A DNA stretch of 64,000 nucleotides, taken from contig NZ_JAAFGZ010000003.1 of assembly GCF_010365105.1 (NCBI RefSeq), positions 1 to 64,000 on the forward strand, read 5' to 3'. This document shows, piece by piece, positions 16,222 to 24,945 of this stretch. Numbering within the stretch: position 1 is the stretch's first letter; each line of letters opens with the position of its first letter. The notes below the pieces were generated by a model. It did not search any database and was not told where the DNA came from. It saw only the letters and a program-made list of their open reading frames with translations. The stretch is from Polaromonas sp. (GTDB lineage Bacteria > Pseudomonadota > Gammaproteobacteria > Burkholderiales > Burkholderiaceae_C). The translations under genes were made by a program, and so were the position numbers.

Positions 16222-18690
16222 TCAGTCGGGGTCCCCTTGAACGTTTTGCGGCGCAAGCTCCGCAGGACGCGGCCGCCGTCCCTCGGGCGGCAACAATTCA
16301 TACGCCCTGGGCATGGCCTGCCCTTCCAGCGGTAGCCGCTGGCGGTCTTGCGCGGCGGGCGGGACCGGGGGATAGCGAGTCATGGGCGGGGGTGGCAGGT
16401 TTTCCGGCGTGATGGCACCGGACTCGTCCCGGTAGAGCCGGTAAGGTCGGTAGGGCCGGTACGGCTGGTCGTCCATGATCACCGGGTCTGCCTGATCGGC
16501 GCCCTCAGGCGGCAGGTCCCCGTTTTGAATGCCACTTTCCTCTGCCTGCGGGGGCGGCGCCTCTTCTGATCCATCCGGCGTGTTCCATCGCCTGCCAGAA
16601 CCGGCAAATTTTGGCGCGTCAAAAACCAGCGCTGCGTCCAGCACCCTGGACCGCAAGGCCTGCTGGAAGAATTCGCCGACCATCGGCAGCGCGCTCCGGG
16701 CACCCGGCCCCCAGCCATTGCCCATGGTGATGCGGTTGTCGTTAAAGCCGACCCAGGCGCCTGCCACCAGTTGCGGATGCATCAGGATGAACCAGCCGTC
16801 GGTGTTGTCCTGCGTGGTGCCGGTCTTTCCCGCCACGTCGGCCTGAATGCCGAACTGGCGGCGGATGCCGGTGCCCGTTCCCTGGTCAATCACGCCGCGC
16901 AGGGTATCGAGGAGGGTTTGCGCCACTTCGGCGGGCAAGGCCATTTCCGGCACTTTGGGCGCAAAGGCTTCCAGCACCTTGCCATGGCGGTCTTCAATTT
17001 GCGTGACCAGCACCGGCTCGATGAAGTTGCCGTCGTTGGCCATCGTGCCGTAGGCCGTCACCATCTCCTTTAACGTCACCGGGCTGGTTCCCAGCGCCAG
17101 CGACATCACTTCCTCCAGCCGGCTGTCACGCACGCCCATGGACCGGGCCAAGGCGGCGACATGGGCCGGCCCGACCTGCTCCATGACCTGGGCGGTGATG
17201 GTGTTCTTGGAATACATCAGCCCCTGGCGCAGGCTCATGCTGGCGCCGCTCGGGCCGCCGCCATCGCCGGGTCGCCAGAAAGCGCCATTGCCCAGGGGAA
17301 TTTCGACGGCCCGGTCAACAAAGGTATCGCCCGGCTTGGCGCCGTCCTCGAACGCGGCGCCATAGACAAAAGGCTTGAAGGTCGAACCCGGCTGGCGGCG
17401 CGCCTGCTGCACATGGTCGAACTGGTCCTGCGCAAAATCCCGGCTGCCGACCCAGGCGCGGACCTGCCCGTTGCGCGGGTCCAGCGCCATGAAGCCGGCC
17501 TGAAGGCGCGTCTTGCCGTCATGCAGCTTGCGCATGAAAGCGGCGTCGGCCAGCAGTTGTTGCAGCGCCAGCACCGGCGTCTGGCCGGACTCCAGCGCGG
17601 CCTTGTAGTCGGGCGTGGCGCGCACGAAAGACTGCACCAGGTTTGTTCTCGCCTTCCAGCCGGCGTTCAACCCCCACGCCGCGCTGGCCTGGCGCTGCAG
17701 CCTGTCGGCCTGGCGCGTCACGGCCTTGTTGGCCAGGTCCTGCAGACGCGAATCGATGGTGGTGCGCACCACCAGCCCATCGGCATAAATGTTGTAGCTG
17801 TTGCGGTCGGCCCATTCGATCAGCCAGCGCTTGAGCTGCTGGGCCAGGTGGGGCGCCGCACCGAGCGTCTCGGTCTGCCGCTCGAAATCAATCTTGAGGG
17901 GCTTTTTTTGCAGGCCGGCCAGGCTGGCTTCGGGCAGCGTGCCGTTCTTCACCATCTGCGCGAGCACGGTGTTGCGGCGCTGCACCGAACGCTCGGGATT
18001 TTGCACCGGGTTGTAATAGCTGGTGCCCTTGAGCATGCCCACCAGCGTGGCGCTTTCCAGCACGTCGAGCTGGCCGGCCGATTTGTCGAAGTAGGTGCGC
18101 GCCGCCATCTCGATGCCGTGCGCGTTGTAGAGGAACGGAACGGTGTTGAGATAGGTTTCCAGTATCTCGTCCTTGGTATAGACCGACTCGATCTTCAGGG
18201 CGGTGACGGCCTCGCGGATTTTGCGACTCACGCTGGCCGCACGGCCAATTTCATCGGGATACAGGTTGCGCGCCAGCTGCTGCGTGATGGTCGAGCCGCC
18301 TTGCAGGTCGCCCGTGACAGTCTGAAACAGCGCTGACAGCGTGCGTTTCAGGTCCATGCCGTGGTGCTGGTAAAACCGCCGGTCCTCGGTGGCGATCAGC
18401 GCATCGATGACCTTGGGCGAAATCTTGGCCAGCGTGACCCATTCACGGTTCGCCTGCTTGAACACGGCCAGTTCATGGCCGTCGGACGTCATCAGCACCG
18501 AGGCTTTTTCGGACTTGGCCTTGCGCAGGTCGGAAATGCTGGGCGTGAACGGAACCTGCACCAGCGCATACAGCAGCAGCACGACGGGCAAGGCCAGCGC
18601 GCCCCAGGCCCAGTCCCGCCGGGTAAGACGGCGCCATCGGCCGGGAAGGGAGTCGGCGTATTGCCTAAAACGGGACAGGAGCATTTTCAT
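16222..18690 (-). CDS. Class A penicillin-binding protein (bifunctional transglycosylase/transpeptidase), 822 aa
   Basis: A peptidoglycan synthase anchored in the inner membrane. A short cytoplasmic tail precedes a transmembrane helix (about 29-46). The GT51 glycosyltransferase follows (catalytic Glu about 102 in TEDRRFYQHHGMD; GGSTITQQLARNLYP; KDEILETYLNTVPF). The transpeptidase has Ser about 436 in GSTFKPF, then YSKNTITAQ (SxN) and AGKTGTTQDNTDGW (KTG). The C-terminus (about 700-822) is Pro-rich and disordered with PYRPYRPYRLYR repeats. It is closely related to the gene at 22185-24236 but longer. Confidence 0.9.
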   Translation of the reverse strand: MKMLLSRFRQYADSLPGRWRRLTRRDWAWGALALPVVLLLYALVQVPFTPSISDLRKAKSEKASVLMTSDGHELAVFKQANREWVTLAKISPKVIDALIATEDRRFYQHHGMDLKRTLSALFQTVTGDLQGGSTITQQLARNLYPDEIGRAASVSRKIREAVTALKIESVYTKDEILETYLNTVPFLYNAHGIEMAARTYFDKSAGQLDVLESATLVGMLKGTSYYNPVQNPERSVQRRNTVLAQMVKNGTLPEASLAGLQKKPLKIDFERQTETLGAAPHLAQQLKRWLIEWADRNSYNIYADGLVVRTTIDSRLQDLANKAVTRQADRLQRQASAAWGLNAGWKARTNLVQSFVRATPDYKAALESGQTPVLALQQLLADAAFMRKLHDGKTRLQAGFMALDPRNGQVRAWVGSRDFAQDQFDHVQQARRQPGSTFKPFVYGAAFEDGAKPGDTFVDRAVEIPLGNGAFWRPGDGGGPSGASMSLRQGLMYSKNTITAQVMEQVGPAHVAALARSMGVRDSRLEEVMSLALGTSPVTLKEMVTAYGTMANDGNFIEPVLVTQIEDRHGKVLEAFAPKVPEMALPAEVAQTLLDTLRGVIDQGTGTGIRRQFGIQADVAGKTGTTQDNTDGWFILMHPQLVAGAWVGFNDNRITMGNGWGPGARSALPMVGEFFQQALRSRVLDAALVFDAPKFAGSGRRWNTPDGSEEAPPPQAEESGIQNGDLPPEGADQADPVIMDDQPYRPYRPYRLYRDESGAITPENLPPPPMTRYPPVPPAAQDRQRLPLEGQAMPRAYELLPPEGRRPRPAELAPQNVQGDPD

Positions 18691-18753
18691 GGCCGCGATT
18701 CTAGGGCGGCGCCCGCCAGCCTGATTTTGCGTGCTGCCCCCGGTCCGAACGCG

Positions 18754-19398
18754 TCAGCGGCGCTGCGCAGCGTTCATGAGTTGTTCCAGCATCGAGGTTC
18801 CGCGGTTGAGCACCTCGTCGCCGTCATCCGGCACGCCGCCCTGCGGTGTCAGCTGGTTCATCATTTCAGGCAGGATTTGCGCCATGCCCGAGGAGACTTC
18901 TTCCTGGCTGACGCCCAGTTGCTGCGACAGGCGGGAAAGCTCATCCGCGCCGACCACGTCGCTGACCGCCTGCGGCTGCAGTTCCTCGTTCGCGCCGGTT
19001 GAAACCCAGGAGGCGGCCTGCTGGGTGTAACCCTTGTTCTGGAAACGCTCCAGCACGCCGCCAATGCCGCCATTGCGCTGCACCCATTGCATGGCCAGCG
19101 GCAGCAGCAACAGCATCAGCGCGCTGCCCTTGTTCGCCATGCCTGAGCCACCCTGGCCCAGGCCGGCCATGCCGCCCAAGTCGGCGGGCCGGTTGCCGCC
19201 CTGCCCCGCGCCGCCGCCCATGAGCCCGCCGAGCAAGTCGCCCAGGCCACCGGAGCCGCCCCCGGCCTGTCCCGCACCGCCGCCCATCAGACCGCCCAAC
19301 AGGTCACCAAGCCCGCCGCCACCCATCGGGCTTTGCTGGCCGGCCCTGGCATTGCCCAGCACGCTGCCCAGGATCTGCCCCAGAAAATCATTCGCCAT
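18754..19398 (-). CDS. YidB-like DUF937 protein, 214 aa
   Basis: The N-terminus MANDFLGQILGSVLGNA is followed by a Gly-rich segment with two copies of GGLGDLLGGLMGGGAGQ, a hydrophobic helix (SALMLLLLPLAMQWVQR) and the C-terminal YidB domain: GGIGGVLERFQNKGYTQQAA, SWVSTG, then LSRLSQQLGVSQEEVSSGMA and ILPEMMNQLTP. The function of the family is unknown. The duplicated Gly-rich unit is also a DNA repeat inside the gene. It is encoded between the two PBP genes, separated from the first by about 60 bp. Confidence 0.8.
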   Translation of the reverse strand: MANDFLGQILGSVLGNARAGQQSPMGGGGLGDLLGGLMGGGAGQAGGGSGGLGDLLGGLMGGGAGQGGNRPADLGGMAGLGQGGSGMANKGSALMLLLLPLAMQWVQRNGGIGGVLERFQNKGYTQQAASWVSTGANEELQPQAVSDVVGADELSRLSQQLGVSQEEVSSGMAQILPEMMNQLTPQGGVPDDGDEVLNRGTSMLEQLMNAAQRR

Positions 19399-19648
19399 TT
19401 TTTACTCCTGTTGATTTGTCGAAGGTAGAACATTAAACCTGCGTGATGCGACCGGGCGTAGGCAAAGGCCGCATGGCGGGCTTGTTGAAAGCTTGTTACA
19501 AGCTTTTTTCGGCGGTTTTCGGCGGTTGCTCGACCGGTAACAAAACACATTGTCACGCGGGTAAACACTGCTTCCACTTAGTCTTTATCTTTATGGTTTG
19601 CATTCAGTGCCAACCTCATTTTTTTCAACACTTTTCATGAAAGTCCTT

Positions 19649-20698
19649 ATGAACCGTTTCAGTTCCAGCAAGCAACCCGTGGCCTTGTCCCGTTCAGGTG
19701 CCATTGCCCTTGCCACTGTTGTCGGCGCGGCCGCGACGGCTGCCTGGGTTGCTGTCCGCGCGCGCCGTGCCGAGCGTCACAACCCGCCTGCCGGCGAATT
19801 CATCGACATCGACGGCGTTGACCTGCACTTTGTGGCGCGCGGCGAAGGCCCGCCGGTCGTGCTGATCCATGGCAATACCGTGACGCATGCGGACTTCATC
19901 GCCAGCGGCCTGATGGACCGGCTGGCCCGCAACCACCGCGTGATTGCCTTTGACCGGCCCGGTTTCGGCCACAGCAGCCGGCCACGCGACCGGCTCTGGA
20001 CCCCAGCGGCGCAGGCCGACCTGCTCATTGCCGCGCTGGAACGCCTGGGCATCGAGCGGCCGGTGGTTGTCGGCCATTCGATGGGCACGATGGTGGCAGT
20101 GGCCATGGCGCTGGATCATCCGGAAAGCGTGCGCCGCCTGGTGCTAATTGGCGGCTACTTCTATCCCAGCTTGCGCGTCGATGCGCTGCTGACCGCGCCG
20201 GTCGCCCTGCCGGTTCTGGGCGATGTGATGCGCTACACGGTCACGGCGTTGTCAAGCCGGCTCATGCTCAGGAAAATGGCCCAGGCCATGTTTGCGCCCA
20301 GGGAGCTGCCAGACAATTTCTTCCCAATCGTCTCGCGCGAGATGATGCTGCGGCCGGTGCAACTGCGCGCCAATGCAGAGGATGCCGCCTTCATGGTGCC
20401 TGCAGCCCATGCGATGTCCAAACGCTACGGCGAACTCGTCCTGCCGGTCACGCTGATTGCCGGAGAAGATGACGTGGTGGTTGACCCGCAAGCCCAATCA
20501 GTCCGGCTGCACGATGAACTGCCGCAAAGCGAGCTGTTTCTGGTGCCCGGCGTTGGCCATATGGCGCATTATGCTGCGCTGGACCGGGTGGTGAACGCCA
20601 TCGACACGCCGGTGCAGGCGGTGTCGCTGGACCACTTCACCAGCATGACGGAGGACGACCTGACGCTGGGGGCAGAGCCGGAAATGGGCGGCCGGTAA
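19649..20698 (+). CDS. Alpha/beta hydrolase with N-terminal membrane anchor
   Basis: A serine hydrolase of unknown substrate, about 349 residues. An N-terminal hydrophobic helix (GAIALATVVGAAATAAWVAV) is followed by the alpha/beta-hydrolase fold: PPVVLIHGNTVTHADFIASG (oxyanion HG), nucleophile in VVGHSMGTMVAVAMA, catalytic Asp in LIAGEDDVVVDP and His in VPGVGHMAHYAALDR. The ATG at 19649 is preferred because GAAAG lies 6 nt upstream; another ATG lies four codons earlier. It converges with the MFS gene. Confidence 0.8.
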   Translation: MNRFSSSKQPVALSRSGAIALATVVGAAATAAWVAVRARRAERHNPPAGEFIDIDGVDLHFVARGEGPPVVLIHGNTVTHADFIASGLMDRLARNHRVIAFDRPGFGHSSRPRDRLWTPAAQADLLIAALERLGIERPVVVGHSMGTMVAVAMALDHPESVRRLVLIGGYFYPSLRVDALLTAPVALPVLGDVMRYTVTALSSRLMLRKMAQAMFAPRELPDNFFPIVSREMMLRPVQLRANAEDAAFMVPAAHAMSKRYGELVLPVTLIAGEDDVVVDPQAQSVRLHDELPQSELFLVPGVGHMAHYAALDRVVNAIDTPVQAVSLDHFTSMTEDDLTLGAEPEMGGR

Positions 20699-20710
20699 AA
20701 AATGCAAGCA

Positions 20711-20727
20711 GCTATTTAATGCATAGC
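20711..20727 (+). repeat. GCTA-N9-TAGC element, copy 4
   Basis: A core of GCTA, TTTAATGCA, TAGC, continuing TGCCATCGC, lying 12 bp beyond the hydrolase stop between convergent genes. The surrounding bases extend the symmetry (GCAGCTA at the left, TAGCTGC at the right). Confidence 0.7.
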
Positions 20728-20927
20728 TGCCATCGCAAACGGAGCATGCGCAAACGGCCTATTTGATGCAAAAAATTCTGTTTTCGGTATAAAACAGTTG
20801 AGCACCCGCGCTCTGGCCTCCTTTCGTTGCCGGATCAATCAAAATCAGACGCGAAGCTGCAGGCAGTGCTGTAACGTGTAATCCCCGAGGCCAAGCAAGG
20901 ACCTGGCGGATTGACCTGGAAATGGAA

Positions 20928-22163
20928 TCAGTCTTTCACCAACTGCTCGCGCCGCCGGAGCACCCAGGCAAAGTACACGCCTTCCAGCGCCATCACCGCG
21001 CCGCCCAGCGCAATCACCGCGCCGGTGCCGATGCGGTCGATCAGGCTGGCGGCCAGCACCACGCCAATCGACTGGCCCAGGAACAGGGACGAGGAAAACA
21101 GCGACACCGCCGTGCCGCGCGCATGCGGCGCCATTTGCGTGGCGTTGGTCTGCATGGTGTTGTGGAACATGAAAAAACCAAAGCCCGCCAGCAGGCTGGC
21201 CGGAAGCGCCGGCCCCCAGTGCGGCGTATAAGCCAGCACCAGCGCCGAAACGCCCACGATGCCGCCGCCGAACAGCACCAGCCCCTGCTGGCCAAAACGA
21301 CGAATCAGGTGCCGTCCGACCGCCATGTAGAGCATGCCGCCCAGGCCGAACAGCGCCACGATGGCGCCAGCCAGCGACAGCGACAGGCCGAGTGAGCGGT
21401 GCAGGTGCGATGCCCAGATCGCCAGCACGCCAAAGCCTGCAGCGCCCTCGACCAGCGCCATCAGCAAGATGATGCGCGACCAGCGGCCGGTCAGGATCAG
21501 CATCGCCTGCGTGACGAAGCCATGGCGCACCGCCGCCGCACCCGCAGGCGCCTCGGCCTTCGCGACCGGCGTGCGTTGCCGGCGCAGGTCCAGCCAGAGC
21601 AGCAAACCCACCGCGCCGAACAGCACCGTCATGAACACGAAGGCCCAGCGCCAGCCCAGCGCATCGGTCAGCAGGCCGCCGACCAGCTGGCCGCCGACGA
21701 TGCCCAGGGTGCTGCCCAGCCCGGTGCGCGTCAGCATTTCCTGGAGCTGGTCGGACGGCACCGCGTCGCCGACCCAGGCCATGGACAGCGGAATCAGGGC
21801 GGCAGCGCCCAGCGCCATCAGCAGGCGCGCAAACACCAGCATGTCCAGCGTGCCGGCGAACACCGCCAGCGCGCTGCCAATGCTGCACCCGAGCGTGGCA
21901 AAGGTGATGACGCGGAACTTGCCGACACGGTCGCCCAGCGGGCCGTAGAAAAGCTGTGCGGCGCCGTAGGCGATGGCAAACACCGACACCACCTGCGCCG
22001 CCTGCGCCAGCCCGACCGCGAACACGCGCGACAACTCGGGCAGCATGGCGTCGCAGATGCGCTGCGCCGACATGCTGGCGAAGCAGGCCAGCGACAGCAG
22101 CACGATGGAACGGCGCGTGGCCGGGCTGATGGCCGTAGCCATCGTTGAAGCGCTTGTTGACAT
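20928..22163 (-). CDS. Major facilitator superfamily transporter, 411 aa
   Basis: A 12-helix inner-membrane transporter of the drug/sugar-efflux (AraJ/YdhP-like) branch. It has the MFS motif A between helices 2 and 3 (YGPLGDRVGKFRVI) and a motif C-like helix 5 (LGSTLGIVGGQLVGGLLTDA followed by LGWRW). The N-terminus RRSIVLLSLACFASMSAQRI begins helix 1. The substrate cannot be inferred. It starts only 22 bp before the end of the neighbouring region, where the downstream PBP gene of the same strand lies upstream in transcription order. Confidence 0.85.
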   Translation of the reverse strand: MSTSASTMATAISPATRRSIVLLSLACFASMSAQRICDAMLPELSRVFAVGLAQAAQVVSVFAIAYGAAQLFYGPLGDRVGKFRVITFATLGCSIGSALAVFAGTLDMLVFARLLMALGAAALIPLSMAWVGDAVPSDQLQEMLTRTGLGSTLGIVGGQLVGGLLTDALGWRWAFVFMTVLFGAVGLLLWLDLRRQRTPVAKAEAPAGAAAVRHGFVTQAMLILTGRWSRIILLMALVEGAAGFGVLAIWASHLHRSLGLSLSLAGAIVALFGLGGMLYMAVGRHLIRRFGQQGLVLFGGGIVGVSALVLAYTPHWGPALPASLLAGFGFFMFHNTMQTNATQMAPHARGTAVSLFSSSLFLGQSIGVVLAASLIDRIGTGAVIALGGAVMALEGVYFAWVLRRREQLVKD

Positions 22164-22184
22164 GGGCGGGACTTGCGGTGGAGG

Positions 22185-24236
22185 CTATTGGAGTTGCTTC
22201 AAAATCCTGCCGAACAGGCCGTTGACGATGTCCGCCAACGGATCGTTGCGCCGCTGCTGGGGTGGCGCTGGCAGTGGTGCTGGCGGTGGAGCTCTCCTTC
22301 GGGGTATGTCGAACTCGGCGTTCTGGTCAAGCCAGCGGTTGCGAAACGCGCCCTGGAACACCTCGCCGACCATGGGCAAGGCGCTGCGCGCGCCCTGCCC
22401 CCAGTTGCCCATCGTTGCGCTGTTGTCGTTGAAACCGACCCGGGCGCCGGCCACGAGTTGCGGATTCATCATGATGAACCAGCCGTCGGTGTTGTCCTGC
22501 GTGGTGCCGGTCTTGCCGGCCACGTCGGCCTGGATGCCGTAGCGCTGGCGAATCGCGCTGCCGGTTCCCTGGTCGATCACGCCGCGCATCACGTCCACCA
22601 GCGTCAATGAATCGGCGCGCGGCATGGCCGGCGTCCCTTCCCTGACCGGCGTGAAGGTTTCCAGCAGCTTGCCCTGGTGGTCTTCGACACTGGCCACCAG
22701 GACCGGCAGCATGTAGTGGCCGCCGTTGGCGATGCTGCCGTAGGCGGCGACCATTTCCAGCAGTGTGACCGGACTGGTGCCCAGCGCGAGCGAAGGCACC
22801 AGGTCGAGCTTGCTCTGGCGCACGCCCAGCGCCTGCGCCAGCTGGCCGACGCTGGCCGGGCCGATTTTCTGCACCAGCTGGGCGGTGATGGTGTTCTTGG
22901 AATACACCAGACCGTCGCGCAGCGTGGTCGGCTGGCCGGTCGGCGGCGTGGCATCGCTGGGCGTCCACACGTCGCCGCCGCCCGAGTCGATGGCGACCGG
23001 CTTGTCGATGAAGGCAAACGAAGGGCTCAGTCCCTGCATGAAGGCCGCGCCGTACACGAAAGGCTTGAAGGTCGATCCGGGCTGGCGGCGCGCCTGGCTG
23101 ACGTGGTCGAACTGCTCCTGCGCAAAATCCCGGCTGCCGACCCAGGCCCGCACCGCGCCGCTGCGCGGGTCCAGCGCCAGGAAGCCGGCCTGCAGCAGGG
23201 CGCGCTCGGCACCGGCCTTGCGCTGGCCGTCCGCCAGTTTTTGCAACTGCGCCAGCTGCCGCGCCACCGCCTGGTTGGCCAGTTTCTGGATGTTGGCGTC
23301 AATCGTGGTACGCACCCGCAGGCCGTCGGCATGGATGTCATAGCCCTTGCTGTCGGCCCAGGCAATCAGCCATTTGCGCACGTGCTGGGCGACGTGGGGG
23401 GCGATGCCCAGGGGTTCGACCTGGCGCTCGAAGTCGAGCCGCAGCGGCCGCTTTTGCAGCGCGTCGAGCCGGGCCGGGTCGAGCTTGCCATGCTTGGCCA
23501 TCTGGTCCAGCACCAAGTTGCGGCGCTTGCGCGCACGGTCGGGGTTGAGCACCGGGTTGTAGTAGCTGGTGCCCTTGAGCATACCGATCAGCGTGGCGCT
23601 TTCCAGCACGTCGAGCTTGTCGGCCGACTTGTCGAAATAGGTGCGCGCCGCCATCTCGATGCCAAAGGCGTTGTAAAGAAAAGGCACGGTGTTGAGGTAG
23701 GTTTCCAGGATTTCGTCCTTGGAATACACCGCCTCGATCTTCAGCGCGGTGATCGCCTCCTTGACCTTGCGGGTGATCGTGGCGGCGCGGCCGATTTCCT
23801 CGGGATACAGGTTGCGCGCCAGTTGCTGCGTGATGGTCGAGCCGCCCTGCAGTTCGCCCGACAGGGTGCTCACCAGTGCACCGGCGGTGCGCTGGAAGTC
23901 GATGCCGTGGTGCTGATAGAAGCGGTGATCTTCGGTGCTGATCAAGGCATTGACGACATGCGGCGAGATCTTGTCCAGCGTGACCCAGCGCCGGTTGCTG
24001 CGCCGGTATTCGGCCAGCACCGTGCCGTTGGATGCCAGCAGCACCGACGGCGTTTCGGACTTGGCCTTGCGCAGGTCGCCGATGCCCGGCGTGAAGGGAA
24101 TCAGCACCAGCACATACAGCAGCAGCAGCGCCGGAAGCGCCAGGGCGGCCCGGACGGGGTATTGCCTGATCAGGCTGGCAAGGCGGAGGAATTGCACGCG
24201 GGCAAAGGAGGTGGCGCGCTGGAGGATGGGAGGCAT
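22185..24236 (-). CDS. Class A penicillin-binding protein, second copy, 683 aa
   Basis: A paralogue of the 16222-18690 protein with the same order: transmembrane helix (about 30-48, ending PFTPGIGDLRKAKSE), GT51 domain (TEDHRFYQHHGIDF, GGSTITQQLARNLYPEEIGR), transpeptidase Ser about 388 in GSTFKPF, YSKNTITAQ, and AGKTGTTQDNTDGW. It lacks the long Pro-rich tail and instead ends in a short PPPAPLPAPPQQ segment. The ATG at 24236 gives MPPILQRATS; upstream in-frame sequence is not needed. It lies 21 bp upstream of the MFS gene, so they may be co-transcribed. Confidence 0.9.
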   Translation of the reverse strand: MPPILQRATSFARVQFLRLASLIRQYPVRAALALPALLLLYVLVLIPFTPGIGDLRKAKSETPSVLLASNGTVLAEYRRSNRRWVTLDKISPHVVNALISTEDHRFYQHHGIDFQRTAGALVSTLSGELQGGSTITQQLARNLYPEEIGRAATITRKVKEAITALKIEAVYSKDEILETYLNTVPFLYNAFGIEMAARTYFDKSADKLDVLESATLIGMLKGTSYYNPVLNPDRARKRRNLVLDQMAKHGKLDPARLDALQKRPLRLDFERQVEPLGIAPHVAQHVRKWLIAWADSKGYDIHADGLRVRTTIDANIQKLANQAVARQLAQLQKLADGQRKAGAERALLQAGFLALDPRSGAVRAWVGSRDFAQEQFDHVSQARRQPGSTFKPFVYGAAFMQGLSPSFAFIDKPVAIDSGGGDVWTPSDATPPTGQPTTLRDGLVYSKNTITAQLVQKIGPASVGQLAQALGVRQSKLDLVPSLALGTSPVTLLEMVAAYGSIANGGHYMLPVLVASVEDHQGKLLETFTPVREGTPAMPRADSLTLVDVMRGVIDQGTGSAIRQRYGIQADVAGKTGTTQDNTDGWFIMMNPQLVAGARVGFNDNSATMGNWGQGARSALPMVGEVFQGAFRNRWLDQNAEFDIPRRRAPPPAPLPAPPQQRRNDPLADIVNGLFGRILKQLQ

Positions 24237-24381
24237 GGGGCAGAGTTTAAAGCGGTACGCTCCGGCAGGCGTCAGGACGCAAATGATGCGGCCGGCTTCG
24301 CCCATCCCTAGTGACTGGCGGAATATTTTCCGAATCTTCAGGCAAAAAAGGCTTATTGCGCAGGTTGCGTATGCGCTGGAA

Positions 24382-24398
24382 GCTATCTATTCGATAGC
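24382..24398 (-). repeat. GCTA-N9-TAGC element, copy 5
   Basis: A core of GCTA, TCTATTCGA, TAGC in the divergent spacer between the second PBP gene and the DUF3606 gene. Read on the minus strand it continues TAGCTTCCAGCGC. Confidence 0.7.
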
Positions 24399-24533
24399 AA
24401 ATTCAATGGGCATGGCACCCCGCCGGCGCCGCCCGTCGCCAGCGGTTGAATCCCGTCTGCGGCCTTGGCCTACAGGTAAGGCCCACTCAAGGCGCTACGG
24501 TTGATGCATCACACACCCTTCAGGAGACCAGCG

Positions 24534-24746
24534 ATGACAACCCAACCCGGCGTACAGCCCGACCGCATCGACATGAATGACCCGGCCGCCTGCGCGCAAT
24601 GGGCCAAAAAGCTCGACGTCACCGAGGCGCAACTGCGTGAAGCAGTCACGGCGGTGGGCGATGTGGCGGCCGACGTGGAAATGCACCTCAAGGGCAGCCA
24701 CAGCACCACGAATGCGGACCGCATGAAAGAGCTTGGCGGCAGTTGA
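24534..24746 (+). CDS. DUF3606 family protein, 70 aa
   Basis: A small cytoplasmic protein. PDRIDMNDPAACAQWAKKLD with VTEAQLREAVTAVGDVAADV is the DUF3606 pattern (one compact helical domain). The ATG at 24534 is chosen because AGGAG lies 7 nt upstream; an in-frame ATG 11 codons earlier has no signal. The role is unknown; relatives are scattered in proteobacteria as single small genes. Confidence 0.8.
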   Translation: MTTQPGVQPDRIDMNDPAACAQWAKKLDVTEAQLREAVTAVGDVAADVEMHLKGSHSTTNADRMKELGGS

Positions 24747-24945
24747 GGCGGATTTAAAGGCTTGGCGCCGCTGCCGGGCCACAGCCCGATTGCGGCAACG
24801 CTTCAGGCTGACGCTTTGGTAACGCAGCGAGCCCACGGGGCCAGGTAATGTTCAGGGCCTGGAGCAAGGCCTACGTGGCGGTCAATCGCTAAATGCAAGT
24901 CGTTTGCCGGTCAAAACAACGCGCTCTGGTGAACGCCCACGTTCA

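Noticed and set aside
17161..18336. Long open frame on the plus strand opposite the first PBP gene
   Set aside because: It is an antisense shadow of a high-GC coding gene; its translation is rich in His/Arg/Gly without any domain, while the opposite strand has all catalytic motifs in order.
22677..24311. Long open frame on the plus strand opposite the second PBP gene
   Set aside because: Same kind of antisense shadow as at the first PBP; no ribosome site and no recognisable domain.
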